DNA from: an uncultured Clostridia bacterium
Lineage (GTDB): Bacteria > Bacillota > Clostridia > Peptostreptococcales > Anaerovoracaceae
Direction: 5' to 3'
Assembly (NCBI GenBank): GCA_946541285.1
Contig: CAMNJG010000036.1
Span: 1-10,073 of the forward strand
Length of the DNA stretch: 10,073 nt
In this document: positions 7,389-10,073 of the stretch, piece after piece
Layout: every line of letters begins with the position of its first letter
Position numbering within the stretch: position 1 is the first letter of the stretch
Position numbers and translations under genes: made by a program
The notes under the pieces: generated by a model
The model's database searches: none
What the model saw: only the letters and a program-made list of their open reading frames with translations
Told to the model about the DNA's origin: nothing

Positions 7389-7407
7389 TGAGAATCCTGA
7401 AGGGTAT
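7383..7407 (+). promoter_or_regulatory. Putative sigma-B-type promoter for the rsbW-sigB-trpS operon
   Basis: GTTTGA (7383-7388) and GGGTAT (7402-7407) are 13 bases apart. The known B. subtilis sigma-B consensus is GTTTAA, 12-15 bases, GGGTAT, so the match is five of six plus six of six at allowed spacing. The -35 overlaps the gyrA stop codon. A sigma-B-group gene lies downstream in the same orientation, so this would be the usual autoregulatory arrangement. The fit was found by eye and promoter activity is inferred. Confidence 0.5.
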
Positions 7408-7459
7408 AAATTCAGTAAATTTTGGAATTCTTTTTTCTGGACAGATTCATCAGACCGTC

Positions 7460-7504
7460 AGGAACTGCGCGAAAAACAGATCCGTACATTTTCAGGCAGT
7501 TCCT
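7460..7504. repeat. Inverted repeat in the rsbW leader, possible operator or hairpin
   Basis: AGGAACTGC (7460-7468) is a perfect nine-base inverted repeat of GCAGTTCCT (7496-7504), with 27 bases between. It lies between the putative sigma-B-type promoter and the mobile element, and its right arm overlaps the left flanking duplication of that element. With no T-run after it, it is not an obvious terminator. Its function is unknown. Confidence 0.45.
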
Positions 7505-7511
7505 TAGAGAA

Positions 7512-7686
7512 ACGCTGATTTAATCAAAAAATCACCTTTCCAAAGGCCGATTAAGAATCAAATGTAATGTGCTTTATAATTAAAAGGTGATTTTTTGTCA
7601 TTCTGAGGAGCGAAGCGACGAAGAATCTTTACAAAGATCCTTCGCTGCGCTCAGGATGACAAATAAGCAGCGGAATAAATCAGTGT
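7512..7686 (+). mobile_element. MITE-like non-coding element with terminal inverted repeats and 12-bp flanking duplication
   Basis: The termini ACGCTGATTTA (7512-7522) and TAAATCAGTGT (7676-7686) are inverted repeats matching at 10 of 11 bases. They are flanked immediately outside by the identical 12-mer TTCCTTAGAGAA (7500-7511 and 7687-7698), which looks like a target-site duplication. Inside are a perfect 14-base inverted repeat, AAAAAATCACCTTT (7526-7539) with AAAGGTGATTTTTT (7583-7596), and a longer imperfect hairpin at 7594-7663 around ATCTTTACAAAGAT. No open reading frame is present, so it would need a transposase in trans. A duplication of about 10-13 bases is what IS4-family elements make, but the parent element is not identified. 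A partial inverted copy lies at 79-241. Confidence 0.75.
7551..7580 (+). promoter_or_regulatory. Candidate housekeeping promoter carried by the mobile element
   Basis: TATAAT (7575-7580) is a perfect -10 hexamer. TTAAGA (7551-7556) lies 18 bases upstream and matches four of six at -35. It points toward rsbW and lies in the loop of the element's inner inverted repeat. Any transcript would start near 7587, within the right arm. AT-rich sequence makes chance -10 matches common. Confidence 0.35.
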
Positions 7687-7711
7687 TTCCTTAGAGAAGG
7701 AGTTAGTTAAA

Positions 7712-8122
7712 ATGGCAGATAAATTAAAATTGTCTGTACCCGGCAAACCGGAGTATCTGGGGGTTGTCAGACTGGCCGTTTCATCCGCAGCCAATGCTGC
7801 CGGTTTCGGTGTAGAAGACATCGAAGATATCACGATCGCGGTGTCAGAAGTCTGTACGCATATTTTCTGCAGCAGCAACGCGTCTACCTATGAAGTTTCC
7901 TGTGAAATGGGGGACAATGAGATGCTGATCTCGATCGACGATATCGGTGAGGGAGAAAATGAAGAGCTGCGTCCATGTTTCTGCCTGCCGGTCACGAGTT
8001 TTTTCCCGGAAGTGTACGACCCTTCCATTTCCATGATTTTACTGAATGCCCTGATGGACGAAGTTGATATCTTTTCCTGCAACGGAGGGGATGTCATGAT
8101 CAAAATGAGAAAAAAATACTGA
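7712..8122 (+). CDS. rsbW: RsbW-like anti-sigma factor with degenerate ATP-binding motifs
   Basis: In Bacillus, RsbW holds sigma-B inactive and is a serine kinase for the anti-anti-sigma RsbV. This 136-residue protein is shorter than B. subtilis RsbW (about 160) but aligns along most of it: VPGKPEYLGVVRLAVS (9-24), IEDITIAVSEVCT (37-49) and ALMDEVDI (113-120) match VPAQPEYVGIIRL, IEDLKIAVSEACT and TLMDEV. The kinase site is eroded. The N-box Asn that follows EACT is His50. The glycine-rich G2 lid (GGLGL in RsbW) is replaced by PSISM (104-108). Only the D-x-G of the G1 box (Asp77, Gly79) remains. AAGGAG at 7697-7702 fixes the ATG. No rsbV gene precedes it. Sigma binding is inferred from the neighbour; ATP use and kinase activity are doubtful. 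Confidence 0.85.
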   Translation: MADKLKLSVPGKPEYLGVVRLAVSSAANAAGFGVEDIEDITIAVSEVCTHIFCSSNASTYEVSCEMGDNEMLISIDDIGEGENEELRPCFCLPVTSFFPEVYDPSISMILLNALMDEVDIFSCNGGDVMIKMRKKY

Positions 8123-8130
8123 AGGAATAC

Positions 8131-8183
8131 GGATCTGTCCCGGAATACACCAGGCAGTCCATGCAGGTGATTTCCGGGGATCC
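8131..8183 (+). promoter_or_regulatory. Large intercistronic hairpin between rsbW and the sigma gene
   Basis: GGATC, CCCGGAA and CACC (8131-8151) pair with GGTG, TTCCGGG and GATCC (8166-8183). This gives 16 paired bases with one three-base bulge, one two-base internal mismatch and a 14-base loop. No T-run follows, so it is not an intrinsic terminator. It ends seven bases before the sigma gene's ribosome-binding site (GGAG 8190-8193). It could tune mRNA processing or translation and so set the sigma to anti-sigma ratio; that role is inferred. Confidence 0.6.
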
Positions 8184-8200
8184 ATAAACGGAGTGACAAA

Positions 8201-8953
8201 ATGGCAAGCTCTGCCGACGACGATAAGGAACTTTTCGAAAAATACATAAAAACAGGAGATATCGAAATACGCAATGGAATCGTCGAAAAATATCTTTATC
8301 TCGTCGATATCCTGGTAAAACGGTATCTCAACAAGGGTGTGGAATACGATGACCTGTACCAGGTCGGATCCATGGCTCTTGTCCTGGCCGCGGACAGATA
8401 TAATCCTGACAGGGGGGTTGAGTTCCCGGCTTTCGCGACTCCTACCATTCTGGGGGAGATCAAGCGATATTTTCGTGATAAAGGATGGTCCATCAAAGTA
8501 CCGCGCAGGATGAAAGACCTTTCAGTCAGGCTTCCACGGGTACAGCAGCAGCTGGAAAATGAACTGCAGCGTTCCCCGAAAATCCATGAAATCGCGGAGA
8601 GGATGGGAGTCTCCGATGAGACCGTCATCGAAGCGATGGAATCGGGAAGGGCCTACAGTGCCTATTCGCTCCAGCAGAGCCTGGAAAACGACGGCGGTGA
8701 TGCCGAAGGAGGTTCTTTCCTGGAGCGGTATACAGGGGAAGAAGATGCCAGCTTTGGAACAGTGGAAAACGCGGATTTCCTGAAAAGGGCGATGGATTCT
8801 TTCACCCCGGAGGAAAAGAGATTCTGCAATATGCGCTTCATCGAAGGCATGACCCAGCAGAAAATCGCTGAAAAGCTCGGTGTTTCCCAGATGACCGTTT
8901 CACGCACAGAGAAGAAGATCAAAGCCAGGTTCAAGGAGGAATTTTCAAAATGA
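8201..8953 (+). CDS. sigB: RNA polymerase sigma factor, sigma-B group (SigB/SigF/SigG family)
   Basis: This alternative sigma factor directs RNA polymerase to a special promoter set. At 250 residues it fits the family. Region 2 (about 27-97) includes YDDLYQVGSMALVLAADRYN and EIKRYFRDKGWSIKVPRR, closer to Bacillus sigma-B (EIKRYLRDKTWSVHVPRR) than to sigma-F. Region 3 (about 101-165) has ELQRSPKIHEIAERMGVS and EAMESGRAYSAYS, again sigma-B-like. Region 4 (about 195-247) carries the helix-turn-helix MTQQKIAEKLGVSQMTVSRT. GGAG at 8190-8193 sets the start, 78 bases after rsbW. The stop overlaps trpS (ATGA). The regulon cannot be read from sequence; general stress response is the usual sigma-B role, but in Clostridia-like bacteria it may differ. 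Confidence 0.93.
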   Translation: MASSADDDKELFEKYIKTGDIEIRNGIVEKYLYLVDILVKRYLNKGVEYDDLYQVGSMALVLAADRYNPDRGVEFPAFATPTILGEIKRYFRDKGWSIKVPRRMKDLSVRLPRVQQQLENELQRSPKIHEIAERMGVSDETVIEAMESGRAYSAYSLQQSLENDGGDAEGGSFLERYTGEEDASFGTVENADFLKRAMDSFTPEEKRFCNMRFIEGMTQQKIAEKLGVSQMTVSRTEKKIKARFKEEFSK

Positions 8954-9936
8954 ACAGAGTATTTTCGGGCATCCAGCCCACAGGCAACATACATCTCGGC
9001 AATTACCTCGGAGCGCTCCGGCAGTTTGTGGAACTGCAGGAAACGGAAGAGTGTGTCTACTGTATCGTGGATATGCACGCCATTACGGTACCCAAGCCGG
9101 CGGAACAGCTGCGGGAGAGTATCCTGGATGTCGCGGCCCTGTATCTTGCTGTAGGCATTGACCCGGAAAAATCGATCGTCTTTGTGCAGTCCGATGTCGG
9201 CAGTCACGCGGAGCTTTCGTGGATCCTGACATGCAGCTCCTATACCGGTGAGCTGTCCCGGATGACGCAGTACAAGCAGAAGAGCAAAAACCAGGAATCC
9301 GCCCCGACAGGTCTTTTCATGTATCCGGTCCTCATGGCAGCGGATATCCTTCTTTACGACACCAATGTCGTACCGGTCGGCGATGACCAGAAACAGCATA
9401 TCGAGCTGACGAGAGATCTGGCGATCCGTGTCAACGGCAAGTACGGGGAGGATACCTTCGTGGTTCCGGAAGGACGTTTTATGAAGAGCGGCGCCAGGAT
9501 CATGGGGCTGGATGACCCGACCAGCAAGATGAGCAAGAGCGCGGAAAATGAATACAGCCGGATCCAGCTGCTGGATGCTCCGTCAAAGATTAAAAAATCG
9601 GTCATGAGAGCGACGACGGACAATGTGGGCGCCATCAATTATGATCCGGAGAACCAGCCGGGGATCACCAACCTGATCAATATCTACAGCGCGTTTACGG
9701 ATCACGATCCGCAGGAGATCGTGGCGAAATATCAGGGAGAAGGCTACGGGACATTCAAGAAGGATCTCGTTGAAATTCTGACGGACAACCTGGCTCCGAT
9801 CCGTGAAAAGTATGAAAAGATCCGTCATTCTGACGAGCTGACCAGCATCCTGAAGGACGGCGCTCAGAGAGCGGATGCCATCGCGCAGAAAACCATGGAA
9901 CGGGTAAAGAAGAATTTCGGTCTCGGCATCCGTTAG
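8950..9936 (+). CDS. trpS: Tryptophan-tRNA ligase
   Basis: This class I aminoacyl-tRNA synthetase charges tRNA-Trp. The 328-residue length is that of the compact bacterial form. The HIGH-type signature is in TGNIHLGN (residues 11-18) and the KMSKS loop is at 193-197 exactly. LMAADILLY (128-136) carries Asp132, the tryptophan-indole contact known from the Bacillus enzyme, and VGDDQKQHIELTRDLA (143-158) is the conserved active-site block. AAGGAGGA at 8933-8940 lies inside the end of the sigma gene, nine bases before the ATG. The ATG overlaps the sigma stop as ATGA, so the genes are translationally coupled. No T-box leader is possible in this arrangement, so tryptophan-dependent control would have to come from elsewhere. 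A strong terminator follows. Confidence 0.98.
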   Translation: MNRVFSGIQPTGNIHLGNYLGALRQFVELQETEECVYCIVDMHAITVPKPAEQLRESILDVAALYLAVGIDPEKSIVFVQSDVGSHAELSWILTCSSYTGELSRMTQYKQKSKNQESAPTGLFMYPVLMAADILLYDTNVVPVGDDQKQHIELTRDLAIRVNGKYGEDTFVVPEGRFMKSGARIMGLDDPTSKMSKSAENEYSRIQLLDAPSKIKKSVMRATTDNVGAINYDPENQPGITNLINIYSAFTDHDPQEIVAKYQGEGYGTFKKDLVEILTDNLAPIREKYEKIRHSDELTSILKDGAQRADAIAQKTMERVKKNFGLGIR

Positions 9937-9965
9937 GGAAATACAGAGTTATACAGAAAACAGAT

Positions 9966-9999
9966 AATGCTCCGGATCCCTGGATCCGGAGCATTTTTT
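9966..9999 (+). terminator. Strong intrinsic terminator after trpS
   Basis: AATGCTCCGGATC (9966-9978) pairs perfectly with GATCCGGAGCATT (9983-9995) around a four-base loop, and the right arm runs into TTTTTT (9994-9999). It lies 30 bases after the trpS stop and ends the operon. On the other strand the T-content after the stem is weaker, so it is at best partly bidirectional for the convergent gene. Confidence 0.93.
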
Positions 10000-10005
10000 A
10001 AGGGA

Positions 10006-10073
10006 TTAAAGTTCTTTTGTCTTCTGAAGATTCCTCAGGTATCTGACGGCAGAGGTTCCGGCGATCGCGCCGT
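10006..10073 (-). CDS. C-terminal end of an unidentified convergent gene (partial)
   Basis: On the minus strand one frame is open from the window edge to a stop (reverse complement of TTA at 10006-10008) and ends AIAGTSAVRYLRNLQKTKEL. The composition looks like real protein, one other minus-strand frame is closed early, and the location just behind a strong terminator suits a gene converging on trpS. Twenty-one residues are too few to name a family. A second minus-strand frame, ending in KRTLIP, is also open to the edge, so the frame choice is tentative. Confidence 0.45.
   Translation of the reverse strand, partial: GAIAGTSAVRYLRNLQKTKEL

Noticed and set aside
7409..7436. Possible gyrA terminator (AATTC/GAATT followed by CTTTTTT)
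   Set aside because: The stem is only five mostly A-T pairs with an 11-base loop, so the T-run alone is not enough support.
1..10073. tRNA, rRNA, CRISPR array, T-box or other riboswitch, phage genes
   Set aside because: Looked for by eye in the intergenic stretches; no cloverleaf, spaced direct repeats, T-box bulge motif or phage-like reading frames were seen. The long gaps are accounted for by oriC, palindromic repeats and the mobile element.

Overview
The window is the replication-origin end of a bacterial chromosome, most likely a Firmicute of the Clostridia type. The evidence is the order dnaA (3' end only) - oriC - dnaN - recF - gyrB - gyrA, the B. subtilis-like form of the origin, and a downstream rsbW/sigB-type pair. 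Base composition looks mid-range by eye (roughly half G+C). I cannot name a genus. All complete genes run on the + strand, away from the origin. The only minus-strand gene is a fragment at the far right edge.

Layout. 1-74: last codons of dnaA. 79-285: a mosaic of nested palindromic repeats. 287-318: probable dnaA terminator. 338-499: oriC core, with a phased DnaA-box array, two further strong boxes, a run of DnaA-trio triplets and an AT-rich unwinding stretch. 508-544: terminator/anti-terminator-like inverted repeats. 651-7388: dnaN, recF, gyrB and gyrA, i.e. the sliding clamp, a recombination mediator and both gyrase subunits. 7383-7711: a regulatory and mobile-DNA intergenic region with a sigma-B-type promoter overlapping the gyrA stop codon, an inverted repeat, and a small non-coding transposable element with terminal inverted repeats and a 12-bp flanking duplication. 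7712-9936: an RsbW-like anti-sigma protein, a sigma-B-group sigma factor and trpS, apparently one operon, ending at a strong intrinsic terminator. 10006-10073: C-terminal end of a convergent gene.

How the genes work together. The left and centre form a replication-initiation and DNA-topology block. DnaA opens oriC, DnaN clamps the polymerase, gyrase removes the supercoils ahead of the forks, and RecF helps load RecA at gaps. The right part is a reduced partner-switching module. The anti-sigma protein is recognisable as RsbW but lacks the N-box asparagine and the glycine-rich ATP lid of the kinase family. No rsbV (anti-anti-sigma) gene is present beside it. The sigma gene overlaps trpS by ATGA. 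With the self-type promoter, the mobile element lodged in the leader and a large hairpin between rsbW and sigB, this is the most unusual part of the window.

The gene identities are secure. The promoter, attenuator and element calls are sequence-pattern inferences and are marked so.
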